A stretch of 64,000 nucleotides of DNA, from contig NZ_JAELVR010000007.1 of the NCBI RefSeq assembly GCF_016428585.1, positions 1 through 64,000 on the forward strand. Direction: 5' to 3'. The notes under the pieces are model-generated. The model did not search any database, was not told where the DNA came from, and saw only the letters and a program-made list of their open reading frames with translations. A program made the position numbers and the translations under genes. The DNA is from Sedimentitalea arenosa. Its GTDB lineage: Bacteria > Pseudomonadota > Alphaproteobacteria > Rhodobacterales > Rhodobacteraceae. Shown here in pieces: positions 35,079-45,371 of the stretch; the first letter of the stretch is position 1, and every line of letters starts with the position of its first letter.

Positions 35079-36506
35079 ATGAGAACCCTTTTTCTGGCCG
35101 CCGGTGTTGTGATCCTTGCGGGCTCTGCCCAGGCGCGCGACGCGGCGGAATGCGAGGCGATTCACAACACGGCGCTCTCGGGCGGTTTCGTCAGCTCGGC
35201 CCGCGTGGTCGAGGCCAGCGACACCCTGCCGGCCTATTGCGAAATTCGCGCCACCGCGCTGCCGGCCATCTCGATCGAGGTGCGCCTGCCGATGGAGAAC
35301 TGGAACGGCAAATACTACCAGGCGGGCTGCGGCGGTTTCTGCGGCATTCTGGGTCGGGCCGATGCGGCCGCGGGCTGGGTCAACGCGATGAAACCCGGAC
35401 TGATGCGCGGCTATGCCACCGCAACATCGGACAGCGGCCATCACGCCCTGTCCGTGGTCGACGCGGGCTGGGCCGATTCCAACCCGCACGCGGAACGCGA
35501 CTGGGGCTGGCGGTCGATCGGCGAGACGCACCGTGTCGCACAGGTCATGATCGAACGGTTCTATGGCGGCGGCTCCGAACAGGCGATCTTCCAGGGCTGC
35601 TCGACCGGCGGGCGCATGGCGCATGTGGCCGCCCTGCGCTATCCCGAGATGTTCGACGGCATCATCTCGGGCGCTCCGGCGATGGATTACCCGGGCCTTG
35701 TCGCAACCAAGGCGAGCTGGATGATGCAGGCGAATACCGCGCCGGATGGCAGTCAGATCCTGAAGCCCGGCAAGGAGAAACTGATCGGCGACAGCGTGAT
35801 GGCGGCCTGCGACGGGCTGGACGGGGCAGAGGACGGGCTGATCTCGGACCCCCGCGCCTGTCCGGTCGACCTGGCGGCGCTGCAATGTCAGGCCGGCCAA
35901 AGCCCGGACAGCTGCCTGACGCCGGACGAACTGGGCGTTCTTGCAAAGTGGCGGCAGGGCCCGGTCAACAAGGCGGGTGAGCAGCTCTATCCCGGTGGCA
36001 TTCCCGCCGGCTCCGAGCCCTTCTGGTGGCTGTGGCTGACCGGCGACGGAAAAGGCGGCGGCCGGCTGGTCAACGCCTTTACCACCGGTTTCGGCGCCTA
36101 CATGGCCTTTCCAGAAGACCCCGGTGCGTCCTGGTCCCCCACGGATTTCGACTTCGAGACCGACCCCGCGCGCATGGGGCAGGCCGCCGCCATGTACAAC
36201 GGCGATGATCCGGACATTTCGGCCTTCCGCGAGGCGGGCGGCAAGATGATCGTCTGGCACGGCTGGGCGGATGCCATCGTCACCCCATTCAAGACAGTGG
36301 AGTGGTATGAAAAGGCCGCCGAAGTCGCCGGGGGAGAGGACACGCTGAAAGAAAACGTTGCCCTGTTCATGGTGCCGGGGCTCGACCATTGCGGTATCCT
36401 TCCCGGACCCGGCGGCATATCGCAGGCGAGCCTGGACCCGATGACGCCGCTCGAAGCATGGTTGAACGAGGGCGTGCGACCCGAAAGCATCCGCGCCGCG
36501 GAATGA
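35079..36506 (+). CDS. Exported tannase/feruloyl esterase-family hydrolase
   Basis: A 475-residue alpha/beta hydrolase with a signal peptide (about 1-19, GSAQA). The tannase-family CS-D-HC arrangement is complete: C174-S175 in GCSTGGR, D398 in HGWADAIVTP, and H437-C438 in GLDHCGI, where the two Cys form the bridge that ties the triad together. Such enzymes split gallate, ferulate or other phenolic esters, or terephthalate-type diesters, outside the cytoplasm. It lies 38 bp after the binding-protein gene and before the permeases, so export, hydrolysis and uptake are probably one pathway. The exact ester is unknown. Confidence 0.88.
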   Translation: MRTLFLAAGVVILAGSAQARDAAECEAIHNTALSGGFVSSARVVEASDTLPAYCEIRATALPAISIEVRLPMENWNGKYYQAGCGGFCGILGRADAAAGWVNAMKPGLMRGYATATSDSGHHALSVVDAGWADSNPHAERDWGWRSIGETHRVAQVMIERFYGGGSEQAIFQGCSTGGRMAHVAALRYPEMFDGIISGAPAMDYPGLVATKASWMMQANTAPDGSQILKPGKEKLIGDSVMAACDGLDGAEDGLISDPRACPVDLAALQCQAGQSPDSCLTPDELGVLAKWRQGPVNKAGEQLYPGGIPAGSEPFWWLWLTGDGKGGGRLVNAFTTGFGAYMAFPEDPGASWSPTDFDFETDPARMGQAAAMYNGDDPDISAFREAGGKMIVWHGWADAIVTPFKTVEWYEKAAEVAGGEDTLKENVALFMVPGLDHCGILPGPGGISQASLDPMTPLEAWLNEGVRPESIRAAE

Positions 36507-36513
36507 CGGAACC

Positions 36514-36542
36514 TCCGGGCGCGCAAATGACGTGCGCCCGGA
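36514..36542. terminator. GC-rich inverted repeat between the hydrolase and permease genes
   Basis: tccgggcgc (36514-36522) and gcgcccgga (36534-36542) are perfect nine-bp complements and can extend two pairs inward, leaving a seven-base loop. No T-run follows. In this position it more likely protects or attenuates the operon transcript, giving more binding protein and hydrolase than permease, than fully stops transcription. Confidence 0.45.
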
Positions 36543-36593
36543 AACCGCTTTGCGCGCTGGACCGCACCGGTCCCCGCGCCTAACCTGCCGGCA

Positions 36594-37541
36594 ATGCTGC
36601 GCTATACGCTCAAACGCCTCCTGTCGCTGTTCCTCAGCCTCGCCGTGGCGTCGCTGGTGATCTTCTTCGTGATCGAGGTGGCACCGGGCGACCCCGCGAG
36701 CTTCATGTTGGGCATCAACGCGCAGCCCGACACGGTCGCTGCCCTGCGCGCCGAACTGGGTCTGGATGTGCCCAAGTGGCAGCGGTACCTCGACTGGGTC
36801 GGCGGTATGCTCGCCGGGGATTTCGGCACCTCCTATACCTATCGCACACCGGTGGCCGACATGATCGGCGAGCGGCTCTGGGTGTCGCTGCCGCTGGCGC
36901 TCTATGCGCTGACACTGTCGACGCTGATCGCCTTTCCCGCCGGAATCTATGCCGCGTCGCGCCGCGGCAAGCCGGGGGACATCGCGGTGATGGGCGCGAC
37001 ACAGCTTGGGGTCGCCATTCCGAATTTCTGGTTCGCGATGATGCTGGTGCTGGTCTTCGCCATCAACCTGCACTGGTTCAGCGCCGGTGGCTTCGCAGGT
37101 TGGGACGCCGGGCTTTGGGCGGGAATGCGCTCGCTGACCCTGCCCGCGATCTCGCTGGCCTTGCCGCAAGCGGCGATCCTGGCGCGGGTCATGCGCTCCT
37201 CCCTGCTGGATATCCTCGGCGAAGATTTCATGCGCACCGCCCGCGCCAAGGGGCTGAGCCGCCGGCAGGCCCTGTGGCGGCACGGGGTGCGCAACGCGCT
37301 GATCCCGGTGCTGACGATCATCGGATTGCAGTTCTCGTTCCTGCTCGCCGGCTCGATCATCATCGAGCAGGTGTTCTACCTGCCCGGTCTCGGACGGCTG
37401 GTGTTCCAATCGATCAGTTCGCGCGACCTGATCGTGGTCGAAAGCGTGGTCATGCTGCTGGTGTTCTCTGTCATCACCGTGAATTTCATCGTCGATCTGG
37501 CCTATGCGCTGGTCGATCCGCGACTGAGGTCGCGGACATGA
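36594..37541 (+). CDS. ABC transporter permease, DppB-like
   Basis: A 315-residue inner-membrane permease with about six helices: MLRYTLKRLLSLFLSL at the start, the TYRTPVADMIGERLWVSLPLAL region, and the ATPase-contact loop MRTARAKGLSRRQALWRHGVRNAL near 211-236 (EAA-type motif). It forms the channel with the following permease. The start lacks an obvious ribosome site. The stop overlaps the next ATG by four bases. Confidence 0.9.
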   Translation: MLRYTLKRLLSLFLSLAVASLVIFFVIEVAPGDPASFMLGINAQPDTVAALRAELGLDVPKWQRYLDWVGGMLAGDFGTSYTYRTPVADMIGERLWVSLPLALYALTLSTLIAFPAGIYAASRRGKPGDIAVMGATQLGVAIPNFWFAMMLVLVFAINLHWFSAGGFAGWDAGLWAGMRSLTLPAISLALPQAAILARVMRSSLLDILGEDFMRTARAKGLSRRQALWRHGVRNALIPVLTIIGLQFSFLLAGSIIIEQVFYLPGLGRLVFQSISSRDLIVVESVVMLLVFSVITVNFIVDLAYALVDPRLRSRT

Positions 37542-38353
37542 ACCGCAACCTGCTCCTCGGCGGATTGCTCTCTTCGCTCTTCGTACTGGCGGCGTTGCTG
37601 TCCTTCGTCTGGACACCGTTCGACCACGCCGCGATGGACATCCCGGCCAAGCTGAAGCCTCCGCAGGCGCCGCACTGGTTCGGAACAGACCATTTCGGAC
37701 GCGACATGTTCAGCATGATCATGGTCGGGGCGCGCACCTCGCTCGCCGTGGCCTTCATCGCGGTCGGGATCGGCATGGCAATCGGTGTACCGTTGGGCCT
37801 GACCGCGGCGGCGCGCAAGGGCAGTTGGCTCGACGAGGTAATCATGCGCGCCAACGACCTGGTCTTCGCCTTTCCCTCGCTGGTGATCGCGATCCTGATC
37901 ACCGCCGTGTTCGGGGCCGGTGCGATCAACGCGATCATCGCCATCGGCATCTTCAACATCCCGGTCTTCGCCCGCATAACCCGCAGCGCCGCCCTGTCGC
38001 TGTGGGAGCGCGATTTCATCCTCGCGGCTCGTGTTGCGGGCAAGTCCAGCACGCGGATATCGCTGGAACATATCCTGCCCAACGTGACGAACCTGCTGAT
38101 CGTGCAGGGGACCATCCAGTTCAGCCTCGGTATCCTGGCCGAAGCGGGGCTGTCCTATGTCGGACTCGGCGCGCAGCCTCCGACGCCCAGCTGGGGGCGG
38201 ATGCTCGCCGATGCGCAGACCATGGTCAGTTTCGCGCCGCATCTGGCCCTGATCCCTGGTCTGGCGATCATCCTGACGGTGCTGGGGCTGAACCTCATGG
38301 GGGACGGGCTGCGCGACCATCTCGACCCGCGGCTCAGGGTGTCACGCACATGA
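37538..38353 (+). CDS. ABC transporter permease, DppC-like
   Basis: A 271-residue permease. One N-terminal helix (about 5-27) is followed by HWFGTDHFGRDMFSMIMVGARTS, the DppC hallmark, then four more helices and the EAA loop ILAARVAGKSSTRISLEHILPN near 162-184. It is shorter at the N-terminus than many DppC proteins but has no missing core part. It overlaps both neighbours by four bases (ATGA), which should fix subunit ratios. Confidence 0.9.
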   Translation: MNRNLLLGGLLSSLFVLAALLSFVWTPFDHAAMDIPAKLKPPQAPHWFGTDHFGRDMFSMIMVGARTSLAVAFIAVGIGMAIGVPLGLTAAARKGSWLDEVIMRANDLVFAFPSLVIAILITAVFGAGAINAIIAIGIFNIPVFARITRSAALSLWERDFILAARVAGKSSTRISLEHILPNVTNLLIVQGTIQFSLGILAEAGLSYVGLGAQPPTPSWGRMLADAQTMVSFAPHLALIPGLAIILTVLGLNLMGDGLRDHLDPRLRVSRT

Positions 38354-39942
38354 GCCTGTTGAGCATCCGCAACCTGTCGCTGTCGATCCGCAACATGGCG
38401 ATCCTGCGGGACGTATCACTGGATGTCGACCCGGGCGAGATCGTCGCCGTGACCGGCGAAAGCGGCTCGGGAAAGTCGATGACGGCGCTGGCGGTCATGC
38501 AACTGCTGCCCGAGGGCGCCACGGCGCGAGGCGAAGTGTGGCTGGACGGCACCGACATGCTGGCCACGCCAGAACCCGCGCTCTGCGCGATCCGGGGCGC
38601 GACGGTCGGAATGGTGTTTCAGGAGCCGATGACGGCGCTGAATCCGGTGCGCACGATTGGTGACCAGGTGGCCGAGACAATCCTTGTGCATGGCGCGATG
38701 TCGCCTGCGAAGGCCCGCGAACGCGCCCGCGAGGTGCTGGACCGCGTCGGCCTCCCGGCCGAGCGCTTCCCGCTGAGCCGCTATCCGCACGAACTGTCGG
38801 GCGGGCAGCGCCAGCGCGTCGTGATCGCCATGGCCATCGCGCTGCGCCCGAAACTGTTGATCGCGGACGAACCGACGACGGCGCTCGACGTGACGACGCA
38901 GGCGCAGATCCTCGACCTGCTCAAGCGCCTGGTGCGCGAGGACGGCATGGGCCTGCTGATGATCACCCATGACCTCGCCGTGGTGGCCGGCATGGCCGAC
39001 CGGATCGTGGTCATGCGCAAGGGCGAGGTGGTGGAACAGGGAGAAACCGCTGCTCTGCTGTCCGGCATGACGCATCCCTACACCCGGATGCTGTTTGACG
39101 CCTCAGGCCACGTGGTCGACCTGCCCGCGCCGCCCTCGCCAACGCCGCTGTTGCAGGTACAGGGGGTGACCCGTGCCTATCGTCTGCCCCGCACGCGGCC
39201 CTTCGCCCCGCCCGGGTCATTCACTGCGGTGGATGATGTGAGCTTTGAACTGAACCGGGGCGAACGGCTGGGGCTGGTCGGCGAGAGCGGATGCGGCAAG
39301 TCGACCCTCACCCGCGCGATCCTGGGTCTCGAACCGGTGCAGCGAGGTCAGATCCTGCTGGACGGCGCGCCGGTCTTCGCCGGGCATCGCCCCGACCTCG
39401 CCGTGCGGCGCAAGATGCAGGTGGTGTTTCAGGACCCGTTCGGCTCGTTCAACCCGCGTCACCGGGTCGACCGGCTCATCACCGAACCGTTCCACCTGCT
39501 GAGCACGCCCCCGACCGGCACGGCCCGCGACGAGGCGATCGCCGAAGCTCTGACCGCGGTCGGACTGCAGCCCGAGGACCGCGGCAAGTACATCCACGAG
39601 TTTTCGGGGGGGCAACGCCAGCGCATCGCCATCGCCCGCGCCCTGATCATCCGTCCCGAGCTGATCCTGTTCGACGAGGCAGTGAGCGCGCTCGACGTGT
39701 CGGTGCGGGCCCAGATCCTCGACCTCCTGGCACGGCTCTGTGCCGAATACGACCTGACCTATCTCTTCATCAGCCACGATCTGAGCGTGGTGCGCAGCGT
39801 GACGGACCGTGTTCTTGTGATGCAGGCGGGCCGGATCGTCGAACAGGGCGCGACCGAAGCCGTTTTCAGCGATCCGCAACATCCCTATACCCGTGCCCTG
39901 ATCGCGGCGGCACCGGTTCTTCCCGCACGGGGCGCGGCGTGA
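38350..39942 (+). CDS. Fused dual-ATPase subunit of a family-5 ABC importer
   Basis: A 530-residue protein joining DppD- and DppF-like ATPases. Domain 1: Walker A GESGSGKS (36-43), signature LSGGQRQR, Walker [13 protein letters not shown]. Domain 2: Walker A GESGCGKS near 311-318, signature FSGGQRQR, Walker [13 protein letters not shown] (an atypical EA where EP is usual). The fused arrangement is common in rhizobial and roseobacter importers. It completes the unit of binding protein, hydrolase, two permeases and ATPase. Confidence 0.92.
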   Translation: MSLLSIRNLSLSIRNMAILRDVSLDVDPGEIVAVTGESGSGKSMTALAVMQLLPEGATARGEVWLDGTDMLATPEPALCAIRGATVGMVFQEPMTALNPVRTIGDQVAETILVHGAMSPAKARERAREVLDRVGLPAERFPLSRYPHELSGGQRQRVVIAMAIALRPKLLIADEPTTALDVTTQAQILDLLKRLVREDGMGLLMITHDLAVVAGMADRIVVMRKGEVVEQGETAALLSGMTHPYTRMLFDASGHVVDLPAPPSPTPLLQVQGVTRAYRLPRTRPFAPPGSFTAVDDVSFELNRGERLGLVGESGCGKSTLTRAILGLEPVQRGQILLDGAPVFAGHRPDLAVRRKMQVVFQDPFGSFNPRHRVDRLITEPFHLLSTPPTGTARDEAIAEALTAVGLQPEDRGKYIHEFSGGQRQRIAIARALIIRPELILFDEAVSALDVSVRAQILDLLARLCAEYDLTYLFISHDLSVVRSVTDRVLVMQAGRIVEQGATEAVFSDPQHPYTRALIAAAPVLPARGAA

Positions 39943-40041
39943 TGTGCCGTCCCGCCCGCGAGCACGCGCATCTTGCAGCGCGTCCTTGCGTCAGTCACAT
40001 TCACGCGAAACGGTCCCGCAATTCTTCCCGAAGGAGACCCA

Positions 40042-41493
40042 ATGGCAGACGCTCTCTGGTTCGACCCCGCCCTTTGCCTGATCGGCGGAACCTGGCGCCC
40101 TGCCACTGGTGGGGACGACCTGCCGCTGATCAATCCTTCGGATGGCAGCGAACTGTGCCGTATCGCGCGGGGCGGTCCAGCGGATATCGACGCCGCCGTT
40201 TCGGCAGCGCAAGCGGCGCTCGATAGCGAGTGGGGCCGGATGCCAGCCTTCGAACGCGGCCGCATCCTGACCAGGATCGGACAGCTCGTGCTGACGCGAG
40301 TCGAGGACCTTGCCCGGATCGAGGCGCACGACGTTGGCAAGCCGCTGACACAGGCCCGCGCGGACGCGGTGGCCCTGGCACGCTACATGGAGTTCTACGG
40401 CGGCGCGGCGGACAAGGTGCACGGGCAGACCATCCCCTATCTGGACGGTTACACCGTCTACACACTGCGCGAACCGCATGGGGTGACAGGGCATATCGTG
40501 CCTTGGAACTACCCGATGCAAATCATCGGTCGGTCGGTCGGGGCGGCACTGGCAATGGGCAATGCCTGCGTCCTGAAACCGGCGGAAGAGGCCTGCCTGA
40601 CCGCCCTGGCCTTTGCCCGCATCGCAGTGGAGGCAGGGCTTCCAGCCGGCGCGCTGAACGTCGTACCCGGCCTCGGATCCGAAGCAGGGGCCGCGCTGGC
40701 CGGACATCCTGGCGTGCAGCATGTCAGCTTCACCGGATCGGTCGCGACCGGGGCACTGGTGCAGGCTGCGGCGGCGGCGAACGTGGTGCCGGTAACTCTG
40801 GAACTGGGCGGCAAGTCGCCGCAACTGGTCTTCGAGGACGCCGATATCGACGCGGCGCTGCCATTCCTCGTGAACGCCGGTATCCAGAATGCCGGCCAAA
40901 CCTGTTCGGCTTCCTCGCGGATCCTGGTACAGAGGGGCGTCTATGACGCGGTGCGCGACCGCATGGCTGCGGCCTATGAGGCGCTTACCGTCGGGCCGGC
41001 GATGGACGACCCGAGGGTCGGGCCGCTGATCTCGGCCCGCCAGAAGCAGATCGTATCCGGGTTCCTCGACAAGGGGCGCGACCTGACCATCGCAGCGCGG
41101 GGGAGGATCGTCGATCACGCGCCCGCGTCGGGTGCCTATGTCGCGCCCACGCTCTTTGATGACGTGCCGCCAGGCCACGCGCTGGCGCAGGACGAGATCT
41201 TTGGCCCGGTACAGGTCCTGATCCCCTTCGACACCGAGGCAGAAGCGCTGCGCATCGCCAATTCCACCGCCTACGGGCTGGTGGCCAGCGTCTGGACACG
41301 GGACGGCGCACGGCAGATGCGGCTGGCCAAGGCGCTGAAAACCGGGCAGGTCTTCATCAACAATTACGGCGCGGGCGGTGGTGTCGAACTGCCCTTCGGC
41401 GGTGTCGGCAAGTCGGGACATGGGCGCGAAAAAGGATTCGAGGCGCTTTATGGTTTCTCGACGCTCAAGACAGTCGCGGCGCTGCATGGATAG
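40042..41493 (+). CDS. Aldehyde dehydrogenase family protein
   Basis: A 483-residue NAD(P)-dependent aldehyde dehydrogenase. The catalytic C288 in GQTCSASSR, general base E254 in LELGGKSP, HIVPWNYPM for the nicotinamide pocket and the C-terminal ELPFGGVGKSGHGREKG are intact. It converts an aldehyde to the acid; the substrate could be phenolic or aliphatic. AAGGAG precedes ATG 40042. It follows the importer by 99 bp and precedes the DMT gene by 6 bp, so it may oxidise a product of the imported compound. Confidence 0.9.
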   Translation: MADALWFDPALCLIGGTWRPATGGDDLPLINPSDGSELCRIARGGPADIDAAVSAAQAALDSEWGRMPAFERGRILTRIGQLVLTRVEDLARIEAHDVGKPLTQARADAVALARYMEFYGGAADKVHGQTIPYLDGYTVYTLREPHGVTGHIVPWNYPMQIIGRSVGAALAMGNACVLKPAEEACLTALAFARIAVEAGLPAGALNVVPGLGSEAGAALAGHPGVQHVSFTGSVATGALVQAAAAANVVPVTLELGGKSPQLVFEDADIDAALPFLVNAGIQNAGQTCSASSRILVQRGVYDAVRDRMAAAYEALTVGPAMDDPRVGPLISARQKQIVSGFLDKGRDLTIAARGRIVDHAPASGAYVAPTLFDDVPPGHALAQDEIFGPVQVLIPFDTEAEALRIANSTAYGLVASVWTRDGARQMRLAKALKTGQVFINNYGAGGGVELPFGGVGKSGHGREKGFEALYGFSTLKTVAALHG

Positions 41494-41499
41494 AAAAAC

Positions 41500-42396
41500 A
41501 TGACGGCGCGCCCGGGCGACCGGGTCGGAATGGCGATCCTGTTGTCGTTGCTGGCGTTGCTGCTGTTCGACTTCATGGGGCTGATCATCAAGTACCTGTC
41601 GCCGCGCTACGGGGCAGCGGAACTGTCAGCCTACCGCAACATCTTCGGCGTGCTGCCGGCCCTGATCGCGCTTTGGTCCTCGACCGCCTGGCACAACAGC
41701 GGAAGCATATGGCGCATCCGCCAATGGAAGCTCGCGACCTCGCGCGGGCTCTATGTCGCGGTGGCGCAATTCCTGTTCTACAGTTCGCTCGGCGCACTGG
41801 CTTTCGCCACCGCGACCTCGATCACCTATTCCAACGCTCTTTTCATGACCGCGCTGGCGGTGCCGATTCTCGGCGAGCGAGTCGGGATGCTCCGCTGGGC
41901 GGCGGTGCTGGTCGGGTTTGCGGGGGTGTTGATGGTGGTCGGGCCGTCAGGCGACGGGGTCCAATGGGTTGCGCTGGCACCGATGGGCGCGGCGTTCCTC
42001 TATGCGCTGGCGGGCGTTTCGGCGCGACTGTTTGACAGCGACGTGCCAAGCCCACTAGTCAATCTGTACTCCGTCGGGGTCGCGCTGATTGGATCCGTCG
42101 CTCTGGCGCTGGCGACCGGGGGGTTCTCGCCCATCCAGTCCTGGCAGGACCTCGTCTGGATCGTCGCGATGGGTGGGTTCGGTGGATCAGCCGTTCTGTG
42201 CCTGGTCATTTCCTATCGCATGACCGAGCAGAGCAACCTCGCGCCGTTCAGCTATTTCGGCATCCCGATGGCGTTTGTCCTTGGTTGGCTCTTCTTCGGT
42301 GAGGCGCCGTTCGGTGACCTCTTTCCCGGCGTTCTGCTGATCGTCGCGGGCGGGCTCCTGGTGATCTGGCGCGAGCGCCGGATGAAGGGCCGCTGA
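41500..42396 (+). CDS. EamA-family (DMT) transporter
   Basis: A 298-residue membrane protein with ten helices in two EamA halves. First half: YRNIFGVLPALIAL, ATATSITYSNALFMTALAVPILGERVG. Second half: SNLAPFSYFGIPMAFVLGWLFFGEAP, the usual closing motif. It exports or exchanges small metabolites. It starts 6 bp after the aldehyde dehydrogenase stop, so they are co-transcribed. It converges on pncB with no gap (stops abut at 42396/42397). Confidence 0.88.
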   Translation: MTARPGDRVGMAILLSLLALLLFDFMGLIIKYLSPRYGAAELSAYRNIFGVLPALIALWSSTAWHNSGSIWRIRQWKLATSRGLYVAVAQFLFYSSLGALAFATATSITYSNALFMTALAVPILGERVGMLRWAAVLVGFAGVLMVVGPSGDGVQWVALAPMGAAFLYALAGVSARLFDSDVPSPLVNLYSVGVALIGSVALALATGGFSPIQSWQDLVWIVAMGGFGGSAVLCLVISYRMTEQSNLAPFSYFGIPMAFVLGWLFFGEAPFGDLFPGVLLIVAGGLLVIWRERRMKGR

Positions 42397-43686
42397 TCAG
42401 ACCACCACGGCCAGACGCTCCTGCTCGCCGACCCCGAAGACACGCTTGTAGCGCTCGATCTCCTCGGGCGGACCCATAGCCTTTTCGGGATTGTCCGACA
42501 GCTTGACCGTTGGCCGCCCGTTCGCAGCGACCGCCTTGCAGACCAGAGAGAACGGCGCCAACGCGTCATTCGGCACGAGTCCGCGGAAATCATTGGTCAG
42601 CAGCGTGCCCCAACCGAACGAGACGTTCACCCGGCCGTCAAAGCGGCGATGCAATTCGATGATCTTGTCCACGTCGAGCCCGTCGGAAAAGATGATCCGC
42701 TTGCTGCGCGGATCCTCGCCGCGCGCACGCCACCACGCGATGGCCGTTTCCGCTCCCTTGACCGGGTCGCCGCTGTCGATCCGGATACCCGTCCAACTGG
42801 TGAGCCAGTCCGGCGCGTTGTCCAGGAAGCCCTGGGTGCCGTAGGTGTCGGGCAGGATGATGTGCAGGTTGCCTTCGTGCTCGTCATGCCAGTCCGACAA
42901 CACGTCATAGGGCGCCTGGGCCAGCTCGGCATCGCTTTCGGCCAGTGCGGCATAGACCATCGGCAGTTCATGCGCGTTGGTGCCGATCGCCTCGACCTCG
43001 CGGCGCATGGCGATCAGGCAATTCGAGGTCCCGGTGAAGTTCTTGCCCAGCCCCTCGCGCATCGCCTGCACGCACCAGTCCTGCCACATGAAGGAATGCC
43101 GCCGCCGGGTACCGAAATCGGCGATGCCGAGGGTCGGCAATTCGCGCAGCCGTTCGATCTTTTCCCAGACGCGTGTCATCGCGCGCGCGTAAAGCACTTG
43201 AAGTTCGAAGCGTCCCATCCGGTTCAGCACCGCCCGGCCGCGCAGTTCCATCAGGACCGCGAGCGCCGGAATTTCCCAGAGCATCACCTCGGGCCAGCTG
43301 CCTTCGAAGGTCAGTTCATACTGATCGCCGCGCCGTTCCAGGTGATAGGGCGGCAGGCGCAACGCCTCGAACCACTCCATGAAGTCGGGGCGGAACATCT
43401 GGCGCTTGCCATAGAAGGTGTTGCCGCGCAGCCAGGTACTTTCACCACGGCTGAGTCCGAGCGACCGGATGTGATCCAGCTGTTCGCGCAGTTCGGCTTC
43501 GTCGATCAGGTCGGCCAGCGGGATATGCGTCGATCGGTTGATCAGCGAAAACGTGACCTGGGTGTCCGGCTTGTTACGGAACACCGACTGGCACATCAGC
43601 AACTTGTAGAAATCCGTGTCGATCAAGGACCGGACAATTGGATCTATCTTCCATTTGTGGTTATAGACACGGGTCGCGATGTCCAA
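42397..43686 (-). CDS. pncB: Nicotinate phosphoribosyltransferase
   Basis: A 429-residue NAPRTase, converting nicotinate and PRPP to nicotinate mononucleotide in the Preiss-Handler route of NAD salvage. [18 protein letters not shown] near the start, [13 protein letters not shown], the TGTSNCLIA segment, [12 protein letters not shown] and [13 protein letters not shown] are all diagnostic. The start codon appears to be TTG at 43686, with GGAGGG seven bases upstream and the family's N-terminus right after it; no ATG exists at this place. It lies 61 bp behind pncA in the same direction. Confidence 0.95.
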   Translation of the reverse strand: MDIATRVYNHKWKIDPIVRSLIDTDFYKLLMCQSVFRNKPDTQVTFSLINRSTHIPLADLIDEAELREQLDHIRSLGLSRGESTWLRGNTFYGKRQMFRPDFMEWFEALRLPPYHLERRGDQYELTFEGSWPEVMLWEIPALAVLMELRGRAVLNRMGRFELQVLYARAMTRVWEKIERLRELPTLGIADFGTRRRHSFMWQDWCVQAMREGLGKNFTGTSNCLIAMRREVEAIGTNAHELPMVYAALAESDAELAQAPYDVLSDWHDEHEGNLHIILPDTYGTQGFLDNAPDWLTSWTGIRIDSGDPVKGAETAIAWWRARGEDPRSKRIIFSDGLDVDKIIELHRRFDGRVNVSFGWGTLLTNDFRGLVPNDALAPFSLVCKAVAANGRPTVKLSDNPEKAMGPPEEIERYKRVFGVGEQERLAVVV

Positions 43687-43747
43687 AGTCAGGCCCTCCG
43701 GTTTCCCCCGTTAGATCAAGGGCCGCCGCCCATGTCCAGCTATGCGC

Positions 43748-44338
43748 TCACAGCGTGATACCCGCCGCTTTCATCGCCGAGAGAGCCGCGTCGAGCGATC
43801 CGTCCAGATCGATTCCCCGGCAGGCTGCCAGATCGACGGTCACGTCAAAGCCAAGGCGCGCCGCGTCGAGCGCGGAATACTGCACGCAGAAATCCGTGGC
43901 GAGCCCGACCAACGTCAGGCGCGTGATCCCGCGCGTGCGCAGGTAGCCATCAAGCCCGGTGGGTGTGCTCCGATCGTTCTCGAAGAAGGCCGAATAACTG
44001 TCGATCTCGCGCCGGAAGCCCTTGCGAAGGATCAGGTCTCCGTCGACCCGAAGATCGGAATGGAACGCGGCGCCCGTGCTGCCCTGCACGCAATGATCGG
44101 GCCAGAGCACCTGCGCTCCATAGGGCATGTCGATCACCTCGTAGGGCGCGCGCCCCGCGTGGCTGCTCGCAAAGGAACTGTGGCCTGCGACATGCCAATC
44201 CTGTGTCAGGATCACCGCATCGAAGCGATCCATCATGGCGTTGATGACAGGCACGACCGCGTCACCTTCGGGGACCGCCAGCGCGCCGCCCGGGCAAAAA
44301 TCGTTCTGCACGTCGATGACGATCAGGGCGTTGGTCAT
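43748..44338 (-). CDS. pncA: Nicotinamidase
   Basis: A 196-residue isochorismatase-fold amidase turning nicotinamide into nicotinate. Catalytic triad D9 (IDVQNDF), K106 and C151 (ATDFCVQYS); metal site D47, H49 and H82. ATG 44338 gives the normal N-terminus MTNALIVID with GGGAG upstream; an in-frame start at 44362 adds eight unconserved residues. With pncB it forms a two-step NAD salvage operon. Confidence 0.95.
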   Translation of the reverse strand: MTNALIVIDVQNDFCPGGALAVPEGDAVVPVINAMMDRFDAVILTQDWHVAGHSSFASSHAGRAPYEVIDMPYGAQVLWPDHCVQGSTGAAFHSDLRVDGDLILRKGFRREIDSYSAFFENDRSTPTGLDGYLRTRGITRLTLVGLATDFCVQYSALDAARLGFDVTVDLAACRGIDLDGSLDAALSAMKAAGITL

Positions 44339-44400
44339 GGTGCTCTCCCTCCGGTGGCACATCCCTAGGCCAAGCCCATGTGGCGCGTCAATCCGGGCTC

Positions 44401-44429
44401 TTGCAAGGGCGCCATGCCAAGGCTAGATC
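44401..44429 (+). promoter_or_regulatory. Candidate promoter giving a near-leaderless trhO transcript
   Basis: TTGCAA at 44401-44406 and TAGATC at 44424-44429 lie 17 bp apart. The expected start of transcription would be at or next to the trhO ATG (44437), which has no recognisable ribosome site, so a leaderless mRNA is possible. Pattern-based only. Confidence 0.3.
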
Positions 44430-44436
44430 GGCGCGC

Positions 44437-45336
44437 ATGTACACGATCGCAGCGCTCTATCACTTTACCCGCTTCGCCGATCCGGCCGCGCTCAGAGGTC
44501 CACTCCGGGCGATGTGTGACGCAGGATCGGTCAAGGGTACGCTGCTGTTGGCGCCGGAGGGCATCAACGGAACGATCGCCGGCCCGCGGGCCGGGATCGA
44601 CGCTGTGCTCGCCCATATCCGTTCCCTCCCCGGCTGCGCCGATCTCGAGTGGAAGGAAGCGACCTCTGACGAAGCGCCTTTCGGCAAGCTCAAGGTGCGC
44701 CTGAAGAAAGAGATCGTGACCATGGGGCAACCCGACGTCGACCCGATCGCCCGGGTCGGGCACTATGTCGAGCCTGCCGACTGGAATGACCTGATCGACA
44801 GTCCCGACGTTGCGGTCATCGACACCCGCAACGACTACGAGGTCGCCATCGGCAGCTTCGAAGGCGCCGTCGACCCCGAGACCGCCTCCTTCGGCGAGTT
44901 TCCCGCCTGGTGGGAGGCGAACAGGGACAGGTTCCACAACAAGCGGATCGCGATGTTCTGCACCGGCGGCATCCGCTGCGAAAAATCGACCAATTACCTG
45001 ATCGGACAAGGGGTCGAGGAGGTGTATCACCTCAAGGGCGGCATCCTGAAATACCTTGAGGACGTGCCCGAGGAGGACAGCCGCTGGACAGGCTCCTGTT
45101 TCGTCTTCGACAACCGGGTGAGCGTCGGGCACGGGTTGAAGCAGGGTCCGCATGATCTGTGTCACGGCTGCCGCCGTCCGATCCTGCCCGAGGATCGCGC
45201 CCGCCCCGAATACGAGCATGGCGTGGCCTGCCACCAGTGTTTTGACGAGACGACCGAGGCCGACAAGGCCCGCTTCCGCGAACGCCAGCGCCAGATCGAA
45301 CTGGCCCGGCAACGGGGCAAGCGTCACATCGGCTGA
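44437..45336 (+). CDS. trhO: tRNA uridine-34 hydroxylase (rhodanese-like)
   Basis: A 299-residue YceA/TrhO protein that makes 5-hydroxyuridine at the wobble position of tRNA. The N-terminal acylphosphatase-like half contains [13 protein letters not shown], and the rhodanese domain has the active-site loop C175-TGGIRC in [12 protein letters not shown]. The C-terminal zinc-like Cys set (LCHGCRR ... ACHQCF) is as in the family. I start at ATG 44437 ([13 protein letters not shown]). Divergent from pncA across 98 bp. Confidence 0.93.
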   Translation: MYTIAALYHFTRFADPAALRGPLRAMCDAGSVKGTLLLAPEGINGTIAGPRAGIDAVLAHIRSLPGCADLEWKEATSDEAPFGKLKVRLKKEIVTMGQPDVDPIARVGHYVEPADWNDLIDSPDVAVIDTRNDYEVAIGSFEGAVDPETASFGEFPAWWEANRDRFHNKRIAMFCTGGIRCEKSTNYLIGQGVEEVYHLKGGILKYLEDVPEEDSRWTGSCFVFDNRVSVGHGLKQGPHDLCHGCRRPILPEDRARPEYEHGVACHQCFDETTEADKARFRERQRQIELARQRGKRHIG

Positions 45337-45371
45337 TCCCCGGTCAGACCTTCACGGCAGGACCGTCCGGC

